64,000 nucleotides of DNA from an uncultured Pelagimonas sp. (GTDB lineage: Bacteria > Pseudomonadota > Alphaproteobacteria > Rhodobacterales > Rhodobacteraceae), in assembly GCF_947498515.1 (NCBI RefSeq), contig NZ_CANMKO010000011.1, forward strand, positions 82,967 through 146,966, written 5' to 3'. The notes below the pieces were generated by a model. The model searched no databases, was not told the origin of the DNA, and worked only from the letters and a program-made list of their open reading frames with translations. A program made the position numbers and the translations under genes. How positions within the stretch are numbered: position 1 is the stretch's first letter; the number at the start of each line of letters is the position of its first letter. Below, in pieces: positions 17,819 through 29,957 of the stretch.

Positions 17819-18409
17819 TCACTGAATCCGAGAGAGAACCTGAGCGATCATGACTTCAATCTGATCAAGGGGCACAGCCGAGATGCGTTGTTCGAGCCCC
17901 AAGAGCACAATGCCATGCACAGAAGAGAACAAAGCGCGGGTCATCAGGTCGAGCTCGGACTCTGGCATGTCAGGGAACAAGTCGGCCAAGGGTTCGGCGA
18001 TGTAGGAGAACAAGCCGCCCAAGGCATCAAGGTACCATTGCGGGACGGGGCCGTCGGTGGACATTTCAATGTCAAAGAGGGCGCGCCAAAGAGTGGGTTG
18101 ATCGGATGCGAAATGCAAATAGGCATGTGACATGGCAATGAGACGGTCGCGGGGGGCGGCCCCGGCGGCCTGGGTCACCGATTGTGCCACGGTTGCGCCA
18201 AGGCGGCGAAAGGTGCGGCCGTTGACCTCAAGCACGAGGGCGTTGAGGTCATCAAAATGCGTATAGATCGCCCCGACGGCACAGCCGGCCTCTTTGGCAA
18301 GGCTGCGGGCGCGGAGCGAGGACAGGCCTGCCTCTGCGATCTGCGCCTCGGCCAGTTCGATGAGTTTTTCACGCAGGGCGGCTTTGCGGGCTTGGGTTTT
18401 TTCCGACAT
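17819..18409 (-). CDS. TetR-family transcriptional regulator
   Basis: A 196-residue regulator. The DNA-binding helix-turn-helix lies about residues 30-53: [20 protein letters not shown] then [11 protein letters not shown], the usual TetR pattern. The C-terminal part resembles TetR_C domains with a WHG-like motif ([10 protein letters not shown]). The start at 18409 follows a TGAAC-N3-GTTCA operator by about 16 bp, consistent with autoregulation. The same operator occurs three times before the downstream pspA gene, so pspA-yiaA is the likely regulon. Ligand unknown. Confidence 0.85.
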   Translation of the reverse strand: MSEKTQARKAALREKLIELAEAQIAEAGLSSLRARSLAKEAGCAVGAIYTHFDDLNALVLEVNGRTFRRLGATVAQSVTQAAGAAPRDRLIAMSHAYLHFASDQPTLWRALFDIEMSTDGPVPQWYLDALGGLFSYIAEPLADLFPDMPESELDLMTRALFSSVHGIVLLGLEQRISAVPLDQIEVMIAQVLSRIQ

Positions 18410-18424
18410 GTCAGGCTTTTCTTG

Positions 18425-18439
18425 TTGAACGCCGTTCAA
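18425..18439. promoter_or_regulatory. TetR autoregulatory operator
   Basis: TTGAAC-GCC-GTTCAA is a perfect palindrome 16 bp upstream of the TetR start codon, sharing its half-sites and 3-bp spacing with the three sites before pspA. It overlaps the likely start of tetR transcription. Confidence 0.75.
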
Positions 18440-18661
18440 TGGTATCAGCGCCCGCACCGCGACAAAAGACCAAAGCCGCGCCAAGCCCATTGAATTGCGC
18501 CGCCCACGGGGCTATAGCTTCGGTCAAAGGAGATCCTTCATGCCTATGAATACCGTCCCATTCCTGCGACGATGAGCTGAAGAAACCCGGGCGTTTGTTC
18601 CCGGACGATGATCTTTGTTTCGGCCAAACGATGGCCACCCCCAACCAGCACGAGCCTTTCT

Positions 18662-19690
18662 ATGTCGCATTCCATCGCCATTATCGGTGCGTCCGGGTAT
18701 ACCGGCGCCGAACTTATCCGGCTGATCGCCACCCATCCCGAGTTTGAGATCAAAGCCCTCGCGGCCAACTCCAAGGCGGGCAAGCCGCTCGCTCAGGTGT
18801 TCCCACATCTGCGCCATCTGGAGTTGCCGGATTTGGTCACATGGGAACAGATCGATTATGATCAGATCGACCTGTGTTTTTGCGCGCTACCGCATAAGAC
18901 CAGCCAAGAGGTGATTTCCAAGCTGCCCAAATCGGTCAAGATTGTCGATCTGTCCGCCGATTTCCGGCTTCGTGATCCGGCGGAGTATGAAAAGTGGTAC
19001 GGCAACCCGCATTCCGCCGTCGAGATGCAGGGCGAAGCGGTCTATGGCCTAACCGAGTTCTATCGGGATGAGATTGCATCGGCGCGCCTTGTTGCCGGAA
19101 CCGGCTGTAACGCCGCCACCGGTCAATTTGTTCTGCGGCCTTTGATTGCGGCGGGTGTGATTGATCTTGATGAGATCATTCTTGATCTGCAATGCGGAGT
19201 AAGCGGGGCAGGGCGGTCGCTCAAGGAAAACCTGCTTCATGCGGAACTCAGCGAGGGCACCAACGCCTATGCGGTTGGCAGCACGCACCGGCATTTGGGT
19301 GAGTTCGATCAAGAGTTCAGCGCCATTGCTGGGCGGGATGTGAAAATTCAGTTCACGCCGCACCTTGGCCCGTTTAATCGCGGTATTTTGGCGACGGCCT
19401 ATGTGCGTGGCGATGTAGATGCCGTGGAAACGGCCTTGCGCGACGCCTATGCAAATGAACCCTTTGTCGAGGTGTTGCCGCAGGGGGAAACCCCCTCGAC
19501 GCACCATGTGCGTGGCTCAAATTTTTGCCATATCGGCGTGGTGGCCGACCGCTTGTTCGGTCGGGTGATTGTGGTTGCCGCCTTGGATAACTTGACCAAA
19601 GGCAGCTCGGGTCAGGCCTTGCAAAACGCCAACCTGATGCTTGGGGTTGAGGAAACCGCCGGTCTGATGCTGGCGCCTTGTTTTCCTTAA
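18662..19690 (+). CDS. argC: N-acetyl-gamma-glutamyl-phosphate reductase
   Basis: A 342-residue NADPH-dependent reductase of arginine biosynthesis that converts N-acetylglutamyl phosphate to the semialdehyde. [10 protein letters not shown] (residues 9-18) is the nucleotide-binding motif, and the catalytic cysteine lies in [10 protein letters not shown] (about Cys149). The C-terminal [13 protein letters not shown] and [12 protein letters not shown] are typical. The ATG at 18662 has only weak ribosome-binding potential; a longer frame to 18608 adds non-homologous residues. It is divergent from tetR. Other arg genes are not in this window. Confidence 0.95.
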   Translation: MSHSIAIIGASGYTGAELIRLIATHPEFEIKALAANSKAGKPLAQVFPHLRHLELPDLVTWEQIDYDQIDLCFCALPHKTSQEVISKLPKSVKIVDLSADFRLRDPAEYEKWYGNPHSAVEMQGEAVYGLTEFYRDEIASARLVAGTGCNAATGQFVLRPLIAAGVIDLDEIILDLQCGVSGAGRSLKENLLHAELSEGTNAYAVGSTHRHLGEFDQEFSAIAGRDVKIQFTPHLGPFNRGILATAYVRGDVDAVETALRDAYANEPFVEVLPQGETPSTHHVRGSNFCHIGVVADRLFGRVIVVAALDNLTKGSSGQALQNANLMLGVEETAGLMLAPCFP

Positions 19691-19731
19691 TCGCGGACGC
19701 CTACGGCGAGTGGGGAGGGGCGCTGCCTCAT

Positions 19732-19775
19732 CCCGAGCAAGCTCGGGCCCCCCGGGATATTTGGGGAAAGAAGAA
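19732..19775 (+). repeat. GC hairpin plus CCCGGGATATTT-type repeat, copy 2
   Basis: Hairpin CCCGAGC-AA-GCTCGGG (19732-19747) is followed by CCCGGGATATTTGGGGAAAGAAGAA at 19751-19775, one base shorter in the middle than copies 1 and 3. It lies 42 bp downstream of the argC stop on the coding strand. The hairpin could help to terminate argC transcription, though no T-run follows. Confidence 0.8.
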
Positions 19776-19927
19776 ACCATAGCCGGTTTGCGCAAAGTCA
19801 AGGAATCGATGGTTGGGCGCTGGCATAGGATGTGGCAATCTTGGGTGTGACAATTGGGTGCTGCAAATATGTATCTAAGGCACCTATATAGGGACTGTCT
19901 GATAAAGCTGGTGGATCGGAAAACGAA

Positions 19928-20386
19928 ATGGCTCTGAAATCACTCAAGAAAAAACGGCGCGTGCAGGTTATCGCCTTGGCCGCGGTGGCCTTGGTCGTGT
20001 CAACGGCTTTGATTGGCTATGCAATGCGCGACGGGATCAACTTGTTTCGTTCACCGACGCAAGTGTCAGAAGAGCCACCGGCGGCCAACGAAGTGTTCCG
20101 GATCGGCGGTTTGGTCGAAGATGGATCATTGGTGCGCGGCCAGGGCCAGCAGATCAAGTTTAGCGTCACCGATGGCGGGGCGACAATTCCGGTGGTCTTT
20201 GACGGCGTCTTGCCCGATCTCTTTGCAGAAAACCAAGGGATGGTTGGCACCGGGCGCTATGTGAACGGCGTGTTTGAGGCGAGTGAAATCCTCGCCAAAC
20301 ACGACGAAAACTATATGCCAAAAGAGGTTGTTGACGCGTTGAAAGAGCAGGGCGTTTACCAAGAACACGGTGAAGGCGACAGCTAA
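19928..20386 (+). CDS. ccmE: Cytochrome c maturation heme chaperone CcmE
   Basis: A 152-residue periplasmic heme chaperone that receives heme from CcmC and hands it to the CcmFH ligase. The N-terminal cytoplasmic basic stretch (KSLKKKRRVQ) is followed by one membrane anchor (residues 12-32). The beta-barrel domain carries FRIGGLVEDGSLVRG and the heme-binding AKHDENYMP with His125 and Tyr129. The neighbours are not ccm genes, so the gene is separated from the rest of the system. Confidence 0.95.
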   Translation: MALKSLKKKRRVQVIALAAVALVVSTALIGYAMRDGINLFRSPTQVSEEPPAANEVFRIGGLVEDGSLVRGQGQQIKFSVTDGGATIPVVFDGVLPDLFAENQGMVGTGRYVNGVFEASEILAKHDENYMPKEVVDALKEQGVYQEHGEGDS

Positions 20387-20411
20387 GGCTTGGCGTATCG
20401 CGCGGTTCCGG

Positions 20412-21728
20412 TCATGCCAAATCGCGGGTTTGCGGCAGCAAGATCATCACATGCAATCCGGACGGAAGCGCATTATCTAAAACCAGTGCGCCGCCGGATT
20501 GTTTGGCAAAACCAGACACTGCGGATAGCCCGAGGCCAGTTCCGGCCCCGACACCTTTGGTAGTGTAAAAGGGTTCTGAGAGCTTGCTTAGGGTTTCGTC
20601 AGAGACACCTGGCCCGGCGTCTTGCACATAGATGCCAATATAGGGCGGGTCAGATTCAGGTTGGCCCGGAGCAGCGGCGGCCCGGCTAAGAACGCGCCGC
20701 GCCCCTATTTCGATACGGCCTTCGCCTTGCATCGCATCCTGCGCGTTCAAGCTAAGTTGGATTAGGCAGGTTTCCAGCATGTCGCGATCAACACTGACCT
20801 GAAAATCATAGTCCGCGGATTTGATGTCTAGTTCAACTTTGGGGTCCAAAAGGTCGGTGAGGACCGGGTCGAGATCTTTGAGGAAGGTGTCGATTTCCAA
20901 GCGAACCGGTTGCAGACGGGTGCGCCCGCTGGAGGCCACCAGCTGTTGTACCGTCAGGGCCGCACGGTCCGCAGCTATCCGGCATTGCTGCATGGCCGAT
21001 CGGCGTTCATCGGGGTCATCCAGCAGCTCAAAGAGCTCAAGATTGCCCATGATGGCGGTGATTTGGTTGTTGAAGTCATGCGCCACGCCCCCGACAAATT
21101 GGTTCAAAGCGCGGGCTTTTTGGGCCTGCGCATAGCGCCGTTCGGCCACGCGCCGGGCGGCCTGTCGGCGAAGTTCCACGTCTTGGGCTCTGAAAAACAG
21201 ATAAGTGACCAGCACGCAGAACCCCAGCAAGACCGCGTGGTCTAGAAAGAAATCTAGCTTGGGAAGTGAGATGTAGAATATCCACGCGCACCCGGCCGCG
21301 AAGAATCCCGTGTCTATCATGAGGACATCGGATGTCGGGTTTTCGCGTTGTATGGCGTAAAGAACAGTTCCCAATAGCGCAAAAACCGCTGGCATGTACA
21401 TTGATGGGCTAGGCCAAGTGAGAAGGTATAATGGCACGGAGAGAAAAATAGCTGTGCCAATAGAATAGAGCACCAATGCCAATTGAAATCGACGCATGGA
21501 GTATTTGCGACGACGCGGGTCAATAACACGGAAATAGATCGCCTGTTGTATCAGGTAAAGACCGAGCCAGGCAATAAACAGGGCGCTTCCCGTCACAAGC
21601 GACAAGGCAATAGCGGCAAACACAACGCCCCCCATCCGAACGATAACCTCGGATTTGGTTCCATAATCCGCACGGTATAGTCTTATCAGTCGTGCAGAGG
21701 TTTCATTTGGCATGGGCGATACGTTCAT
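20412..21728 (-). CDS. Membrane-bound sensor histidine kinase
   Basis: A 438-residue kinase. About five to six hydrophobic segments occur between residues 30 and 178, so the sensor is probably in the membrane. Then comes a coiled-coil (RRQAARRVAERRYAQAQ) and the H-box with phospho-acceptor His217 in GGVAHDFNNQ. The N-box is LSLNAQDAM (Asn328), G1 is QDAGPGV, the F-box is LSEPFYTTK and G2 is GTGLGLS (396-402). No receiver domain or adjacent response regulator is present, so its partner is unknown. A second start (ATG at 21713) is possible. GAVAHDFNN-type H-boxes are common in alphaproteobacterial orphan kinases. Confidence 0.85.
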   Translation of the reverse strand: MNVSPMPNETSARLIRLYRADYGTKSEVIVRMGGVVFAAIALSLVTGSALFIAWLGLYLIQQAIYFRVIDPRRRKYSMRRFQLALVLYSIGTAIFLSVPLYLLTWPSPSMYMPAVFALLGTVLYAIQRENPTSDVLMIDTGFFAAGCAWIFYISLPKLDFFLDHAVLLGFCVLVTYLFFRAQDVELRRQAARRVAERRYAQAQKARALNQFVGGVAHDFNNQITAIMGNLELFELLDDPDERRSAMQQCRIAADRAALTVQQLVASSGRTRLQPVRLEIDTFLKDLDPVLTDLLDPKVELDIKSADYDFQVSVDRDMLETCLIQLSLNAQDAMQGEGRIEIGARRVLSRAAAAPGQPESDPPYIGIYVQDAGPGVSDETLSKLSEPFYTTKGVGAGTGLGLSAVSGFAKQSGGALVLDNALPSGLHVMILLPQTRDLA

Positions 21729-22125
21729 ATTGGGTGCTCGTTCAAAACCTGTACCATTGGACCGGTTTGAGCAAGGCTTGGGTTTTAATCAAAGGTATAG
21801 TTTAGGTCAGTTGTACAGAACAATGGACGAGGTAACGTTAGGTTTGTTCGCGAATTGCGTCCGAGCAGTAAAGGTACATTTCAAAAGTTCATTTTCGTAG
21901 CTCTGAGTATCGTCGATTGACGTTCTTCGATAAGGCGAGCTGAAGTTTTCGGGCTTCCTGATTGATTGTCGAAGGTGACAGTTTTGAACCGATCAGTTTA
22001 GTTTTTCGAATCGCGTTTATTCACAATCGATGGTCATTTTGTCCAAAGAGGTGGAATTACGGCCAGAGTCATTTCACACTCTTGCGACGGATCAATTTAA
22101 ATTGGGGGCGCGTGAGGGTAAAATG
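21729..22125. other. Intergenic region between eno and the histidine kinase
   Basis: About 400 bp with no convincing gene or RNA. It is relatively AT-rich and must contain the kinase promoter. No operator-like palindrome was recognised. Confidence 0.4.
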
Positions 22126-22153
22126 AAAAAAGGCGACCAATTGGCCGCCTTTT
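22126..22153 (-). terminator. Intrinsic terminator of eno
   Basis: Stem AAAAGGCG/CGCCTTTT (22128-22135 with 22146-22153) with an inner CCAATTGG. Reading leftward it is GGCGGCC-AATT-GGTCGCC followed by TTTTTT. It starts 22 bp past the eno stop. Confidence 0.85.
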
Positions 22154-22175
22154 CGAGATGCTTTTCAAGACCTGA

Positions 22176-23453
<1,278 letters not shown>

Positions 23454-23516
23454 TTATCCCTCAGGCATTGAAATTTGCTTGTCTCATAACAGGCTGACCG
23501 GGAAAGGCAACGGAAT

Positions 23517-23572
23517 CGTTACCGCTAACAGTAGGGCGATGCCCAAGGTTGCGCTAACGTGTTGCGCTAACG
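23517..23572. promoter_or_regulatory. CceR-like operator cluster upstream of eno
   Basis: CGTTA-CCGC-TAACA at 23517-23530, GTTGCGCTAAC at 23548-23558 and TGTTGCGCTAACG at 23560-23572. They resemble TGTTA-N4-TAACA, the motif reported for the LacI-type regulator CceR of central carbon metabolism in Rhodobacter sphaeroides. A perfect TGTTACCGCTAACA is present upstream of gap in this same window. Assignment to CceR is by motif resemblance. Confidence 0.7.
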
Positions 23573-23743
23573 GACGGGATTTTTGTTGGTGGGGCTTACG
23601 TTACGGCGGCAATGAGGCGCTGGCTGAGAGATGGGGAGAGTATCGTAGATCAATACGGATGTTTATGAGCCACGTGTTTGGTGCCTGATCTGCCGCTCTG
23701 ATAGATTGTCGGTTTTGTGTGGATGTGGCGCGCGCGACCCGGA

Positions 23744-24612
23744 TCAGGCCCGAACGGCACGGGCCATTTGCGCCTCTCGCAAGAAGCTATAGATGCCAGC
23801 CGCCAAAACCAGCGCCGCGCCAAACAGGGTGTAATTGTCAGGTCGCTCGGCAAAGAACATGACACCCAAACTCGTGGTGAATAGCAGCCGAGTGTATCGG
23901 AACGGGGCAACGATGGAGACGGGGGCCATGCGCATTGCCGCCGTCACAGCCAAATAGCCAAAGGCGGTGAAGAGAACCGCGCCAAGAATGTGGAGCAAGG
24001 CGATGGGTTCGGCGGTTAATGGCATCGTTTCAAACATATAGACACCAAGGCCTACCGGGATTGTCGAAGCAAACCCCCAGGCGGACATGGTCAGCGCCGG
24101 TATGTGCGCCGGGGCCAGCCGCGTGACAAGATCGCGTCCGGCAAGACCAGATACCCCCATAACCGCGAAGAGCTCCCAGCCCGAAAAGGATGCCCCCAAG
24201 GGGCGGATCACAATCAGCATGCCGGTTAGTCCGACCAATACAGCGGCCCAGCGACGCCAGCCAACCTTTTCGCCCAAAAACAGTGCTGCACCAAGAATGG
24301 TGATCAGCGGAGCGACCTGCATAATGGCGGCAAAGATCGACAGGGGGACGTGCGTAATCCCGACGATCAAGCCAATTGCGCCAATGATTTCAAAGCCGTT
24401 GCGCACCACGACCATCGGGTGCCAGAACTCTTTGGACCATACGGTAAGGCCGCGCATCCGGGCCATGGCCAAGAAGAGGAGGGTGCCCCCAGTGCTAAGC
24501 AGGAACATGATTTGGCCCATCGGCGCGCGTTGGCCCGACAGTTTGATAAACGCATCGCTGAGCGCCAAGAGCGCCATGGCCACCACCATGATGGCAATTG
24601 CACGAAGCGCCA

Positions 24613-24613
<1 letters not shown>
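23744..24613 (-). CDS. EamA-family (DMT) transporter
   Basis: A 289-residue membrane protein with about ten hydrophobic helices in two EamA repeats, e.g. IMFLLSTGGTLLFLAMAR in the first half and GAVLFTAFGYLAVTAAMR in the second. This superfamily exports small metabolites; the substrate cannot be read. Its ATG overlaps the pgm stop codon by one base (TGATG), indicating translational coupling and membership of the aglR-bgl-glk-pgm transcription unit. Its presence at the end of a sugar operon is unexplained. Confidence 0.8.
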
Positions 24614-26262
<1,649 letters not shown>

Positions 26263-26332
26263 TCATTTGCGTCGAGGTATCGCCGGGTTTCGGGGGCTTT
26301 GCAAGGGAGGCGTCGTCTATGGGCCTTGGGGC

Positions 26333-27304
26333 TTAAGTGGACAGCCCCATCTTTTCCGCCAAATGCCCCGCGCAACCGGCCAGCGGCGCATAATCATCGG
26401 TCATCAAATGCACCGGAAATTGCGCCATGTAGTCACTAAACCGACCCTTGTCGGCAAAGGCTTCGGCAAAGCCAAGGTCAAGCAGATGCGGCCCGACATG
26501 GCGCATAACCCCGCCAACCAGATAAATACCCCCAAAGGGTAGGGTGATCAGGGCGGTGTCACTGGCGTAGCGGCCAACAAAGCGGGTGAACATACGCAGG
26601 GTTCGAACGGCGCGATCCTCACCTTCGCCAAAGGCCGCCATGATTTGGGCGGCTTCAAGCGGGTCACCTTCGCCATCTTCGCGGCAATGAAAAGCGTAAA
26701 GCCGTTCCAACCCGCGACCAGAGAGGGTTTCCTCAAAACCCGGAGTGCCGTGGCTTTCGGCGATCCAATCGCGCAAACGCAATTCCTGGGCCGTTTGCAC
26801 AGGGAGCGAAATATGCCCGGCCTCGGCCGGTGGCACGGTGGTTTGGCCGTGGCTATGATAGACGGGGGCGATGTTGAGTCCGGTGCCGACATTCACAACC
26901 AAACGCACGGCCAAAGACGACCCGCTGGCATTTTGACCCGGCAAAACGGTTTGCAAACTATCGGGACCGACATGGGCCAGGGCATGACCCATGGCTTGTA
27001 AGTCATTGAGAACGGAAACAGTTTTCGCGCCGGTGGTGTCCGCCAAAGCGGTGGATTCGACCCGCCAATCGAGATTGGTGAGCTCCCCCACACCCTCATG
27101 CACAGGGCCAGCCATATCAATACAAACCGCATCGGGCGTTTCGCCCAACTCAGTCAAGTAACGCTCCAAGATCGGCTCAATCCCGGTGTTTTCGGCATTG
27201 CGAAACCGGCGAATGGTGTCATGGCGCACCTGAGTGCCGCTTGTCAAAGCGACACGGGTGTTTGTCCCACCAATATCGGCAACGACGGCTGTGAATTTGG
27301 TCAT
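26333..27304 (-). CDS. glk: Glucokinase
   Basis: A 323-residue ATP-dependent glucokinase of the Glk (ROK-unrelated) family. The N-terminal phosphate-1 motif is VADIGGTNTRVAL, the LNDLQAMGHAL region carries the catalytic Asp, and NVGTGLNIAPV is the ATP-binding segment. GGEGHISLPV-like EAGHISLPVQTAQEL and the late YLVGGVMRHVGPHL are typical of Glk. Its ATG overlaps the beta-glucosidase stop codon by 4 bp (ATGA). It would phosphorylate glucose released by the AglA and GH1 hydrolases encoded here. Confidence 0.95.
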   Translation of the reverse strand: MTKFTAVVADIGGTNTRVALTSGTQVRHDTIRRFRNAENTGIEPILERYLTELGETPDAVCIDMAGPVHEGVGELTNLDWRVESTALADTTGAKTVSVLNDLQAMGHALAHVGPDSLQTVLPGQNASGSSLAVRLVVNVGTGLNIAPVYHSHGQTTVPPAEAGHISLPVQTAQELRLRDWIAESHGTPGFEETLSGRGLERLYAFHCREDGEGDPLEAAQIMAAFGEGEDRAVRTLRMFTRFVGRYASDTALITLPFGGIYLVGGVMRHVGPHLLDLGFAEAFADKGRFSDYMAQFPVHLMTDDYAPLAGCAGHLAEKMGLST

Positions 27305-28629
27305 GTTAGCGCTCTCAAGGCTTGCTTTAGCGCGTGGTACGATGATTTTGGCGTTCGCTCAAGGGTTTCAAAGTCAACATGCACCAAACCAAAGCGCTTT
27401 TCATAGCCCAAAGCCCATTCATAGTTGTCCAAAAGCGACCACAAAAAATATCCCTGAACGGGAACGCCATCGGCGATGGCACGTTGGACCTGCACGATAT
27501 GGTCATCGATAAAATCAATCCGATCCGGGTCATCACAGCGACCATTGGCAAGGGTGTCGGGCGCGGCCATGCCGTTTTCGGTGACAAAGAGCGGCAGATC
27601 GCCAGTGTAGTCGTCGCGGGTGCGTTTGAGGAATTTATAAAGACCCTCGGGATAGATTTCCCAATCCATAAAGGTCTTGGGCAAGGGGCCTTCAACCTCG
27701 GTCAACGAAGGCCAAGGGTCTGAGGGCGCGGGGGCGATCAATTTGCGGGTGTAATAGTTCAAGCCACACCAATCCACCGGTGTGGTGATGGTGGCGAAAT
27801 CATCCTGCCACCCTTTGGGTAGATGCGGCTCGAGCCCGGCGAGAACATTGTCGGGGTAGGCCCCGTTGAAGACGCCGCCAAGGAACCAACGATTGTAGAT
27901 GCCATCATACAGCGCGGCTTTTTCGGCGGCGTCGGGGCTTTGGTCGGCAGGGTCGGCCCATTCGAAGTTGAAGACAGCCCCAAGGTTGGTCATGCCCAAA
28001 CCGCGCATTGCTTGAATGGCGGTGCCATGGGCAAGCAAGACGTGATGCATGGCGCGGGCTGTGGCGCGGATGTCGCGCAGGCCGGGCGCGTGATGGCCCA
28101 AGAAATGGCTAAGCCAAGCCACGCACCACGGTTCGTTGATCGGGGCAACGGAATACATCCGGTCGCCGATCCGCCCCATGATTGTTTCGGTGTAATCGCC
28201 AAACCATTTGGCTATGTCGCCATTGCGCCAGCCACCCTGATCTGCAAGCGTTGAAGGCAATTCCCAATGGTACAGAGTCGCACAGGGTTTTAGCCCGCGT
28301 TCCAACATCGCATCGGTCAATCGGTCGTAAAAATCCAGTCCCTCGGGATTGGCGGTTTTGCCATCGGGCATCACCCGCGCCCAAGATGTCGAAAAGCGGT
28401 AGCAATCAAACCCAGCGGCCTTGATCAAATCAAGGTCTGCCTCATAGCGGTGGTAGTGATCACAGGCCACCGCACCATGTTCAGCGCGCACAACATTACC
28501 GGGGGTGGCGGCGAAATCATCCCAATGGGTGCGCCCGGCACCGCCAAATCCATGCCCTTCGATTTGGTAGCTTGAGGTTGCGACCCCAAAGAGAAAGTCC
28601 TCTGGGAAATCAGAGCGTTGAAACTTCAT
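27301..28629 (-). CDS. GH1 beta-glucosidase
   Basis: A 442-residue glycoside hydrolase family 1 enzyme. The catalytic acid/base is Glu166 in the family motif INEPW and the nucleophile is Glu351 in VTENGM. The N-terminal FLFGVATSSYQIEG, FSTSWARVMP and late GYFLWSLLDNYEWALGYEKRFGL are classical. There is no signal peptide, so it acts in the cytoplasm on imported beta-glucosides, or possibly on beta-linked sugars taken up by the agl transporter. GAGAATTAAC precedes the ATG. It overlaps glk by 4 bp. Confidence 0.95.
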   Translation of the reverse strand: MKFQRSDFPEDFLFGVATSSYQIEGHGFGGAGRTHWDDFAATPGNVVRAEHGAVACDHYHRYEADLDLIKAAGFDCYRFSTSWARVMPDGKTANPEGLDFYDRLTDAMLERGLKPCATLYHWELPSTLADQGGWRNGDIAKWFGDYTETIMGRIGDRMYSVAPINEPWCVAWLSHFLGHHAPGLRDIRATARAMHHVLLAHGTAIQAMRGLGMTNLGAVFNFEWADPADQSPDAAEKAALYDGIYNRWFLGGVFNGAYPDNVLAGLEPHLPKGWQDDFATITTPVDWCGLNYYTRKLIAPAPSDPWPSLTEVEGPLPKTFMDWEIYPEGLYKFLKRTRDDYTGDLPLFVTENGMAAPDTLANGRCDDPDRIDFIDDHIVQVQRAIADGVPVQGYFLWSLLDNYEWALGYEKRFGLVHVDFETLERTPKSSYHALKQALRALT

Positions 28630-28664
28630 GTTAATTCTCTACTTTAGGGGGTTTTGCCGCTATG

Positions 28665-29696
28665 TCAGTGGTCTTTTGGGGCGGGGCCGGTTGAGGTGCC
28701 AATGATCAACTCGGCTTCTATAATTTCATGCATGGGGCCCGCAGATGGATCGCGGATAAGATCAAGCAATAACTCTCCGGCGCGAATGCCTGCTTCGCGA
28801 ACAGAGGAGCGGGTGGCGGTGAAAATCGGCACGTCGTGACCGTTCTTCAAATAGCCTAAATCGTCGTCATGGGTGATGATCGACACATCGCGCCCCATCA
28901 CCAAACCGGCGCTTTCAATGGCGCGTCGTACACCGATGGCGGTGATCATCGATGAGGTCAAAAAGGCGGTGGGTGGATTGTCGAGCCGCAGCATGTCGGT
29001 GGCGCTTAGGAACCCGTTGCTTTCGGTCATTTCCTTGGAACACATCAGCTCTGGATCAAGCGACAGATCGCGCGTCTCGAGGGCTCCGCGATAGGCCTCA
29101 CGACGTCGAAAGGCGTAGTCCATAAATTCGAGACCGTTCATCAGGGCGATGCGTTTGTGCCCGAGATCTAGCAGGAATTCGGTGGCGCGGCGAAAGGCGC
29201 GCGAGTTGTTGGTGTCGAGCCAGCTATAGGGAATATCTATGTTTGAGGCGCGGCCATGCACCACAAACGGCATGTTGAGTTCCGTCAAAAGCGCGATGCG
29301 CGGGTCGTCCATGGTCGGGCCATGTACGATAATCCCATCGACATTTCGCCGCGCACAGATGTCGCGATAAAGCTGTTCCTGGCTTTGGTCATCGACCAAG
29401 CTCAGCATCATTTCATAACCCGCAGCCGAATAGGCGGCCCCGGCTCCGGCGATGAAATCCCCGAAAACCGGGTTCACCATCTCGTGCTGGGTCGACACGG
29501 GGATCACGTGGCCGATGGCGTGGGCGCGCCCCAAAGCAAGGCCCTTGGCGCGGGCATTGGGGCTGTAATTCAACTCACGCGCAGCCTTTTGAACCCGTTC
29601 GCGGGTCTTCTCACTCACCTCGGGATAGCCGTTTAGAGCCCGGCTAACCGTGGTCTGGGAGAGGTTGAGATGTTCTGACAGTTTCTTCAGGTTCAT
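28665..29696 (-). CDS. aglR: LacI-family repressor of the alpha-glucoside locus
   Basis: A 343-residue LacI/GalR regulator. The helix-turn-helix LKKLSEHLNLSQTTVSRALNGYPEVSEKTRERV is complete, followed by the hinge and a periplasmic-binding-protein-like sugar domain. Position and orientation, divergent from aglEFGAK and upstream of bgl-glk-pgm, match AglR of rhizobia. Perfect and near-palindromic TCAAAGCGCTT operators lie immediately upstream (29710-29870). GAGG lies 3-4 bp before the ATG. Confidence 0.9.
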   Translation of the reverse strand: MNLKKLSEHLNLSQTTVSRALNGYPEVSEKTRERVQKAARELNYSPNARAKGLALGRAHAIGHVIPVSTQHEMVNPVFGDFIAGAGAAYSAAGYEMMLSLVDDQSQEQLYRDICARRNVDGIIVHGPTMDDPRIALLTELNMPFVVHGRASNIDIPYSWLDTNNSRAFRRATEFLLDLGHKRIALMNGLEFMDYAFRRREAYRGALETRDLSLDPELMCSKEMTESNGFLSATDMLRLDNPPTAFLTSSMITAIGVRRAIESAGLVMGRDVSIITHDDDLGYLKNGHDVPIFTATRSSVREAGIRAGELLLDLIRDPSAGPMHEIIEAELIIGTSTGPAPKDH

Positions 29697-29709
29697 CCCT
29701 CATTAAGGG

Positions 29710-29870
29710 TCAAAGCGCTTCGGATTTGTCAAGTGCACTTTGCGTTTTTTGCATATCGAGGGAATGGGGCAGAAGCGCTGACCAACTGGTAAAATCCAAT
29801 AATACTTGGCTTTGGTGCTTGACAGGATAGGGCGACTCGGATCAGTTTGAGGCATTCAAAGCGCTTTGAA
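29710..29870. promoter_or_regulatory. LacI-type operators between aglR and aglE
   Basis: TTCAAAGCGCTTTGAA at 29855-29870 is a perfect 16-bp palindrome centred on CG, the usual LacI-family operator layout. TCAAAGCGCTTCGG at 29710-29723 is a partial copy just upstream of aglR. A weaker AGCGCT core lies at 29773-29778. The spacing would allow control of both arms and DNA looping. Confidence 0.8.
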
Positions 29871-29957
29871 GACGGCTGCCCAATACAACTTTGGCGGCCA
29901 AAGCGCATGAGTAAGGACACGCGCCCAACGCGGCGTGATCAACCGGGAGGATCGTCC

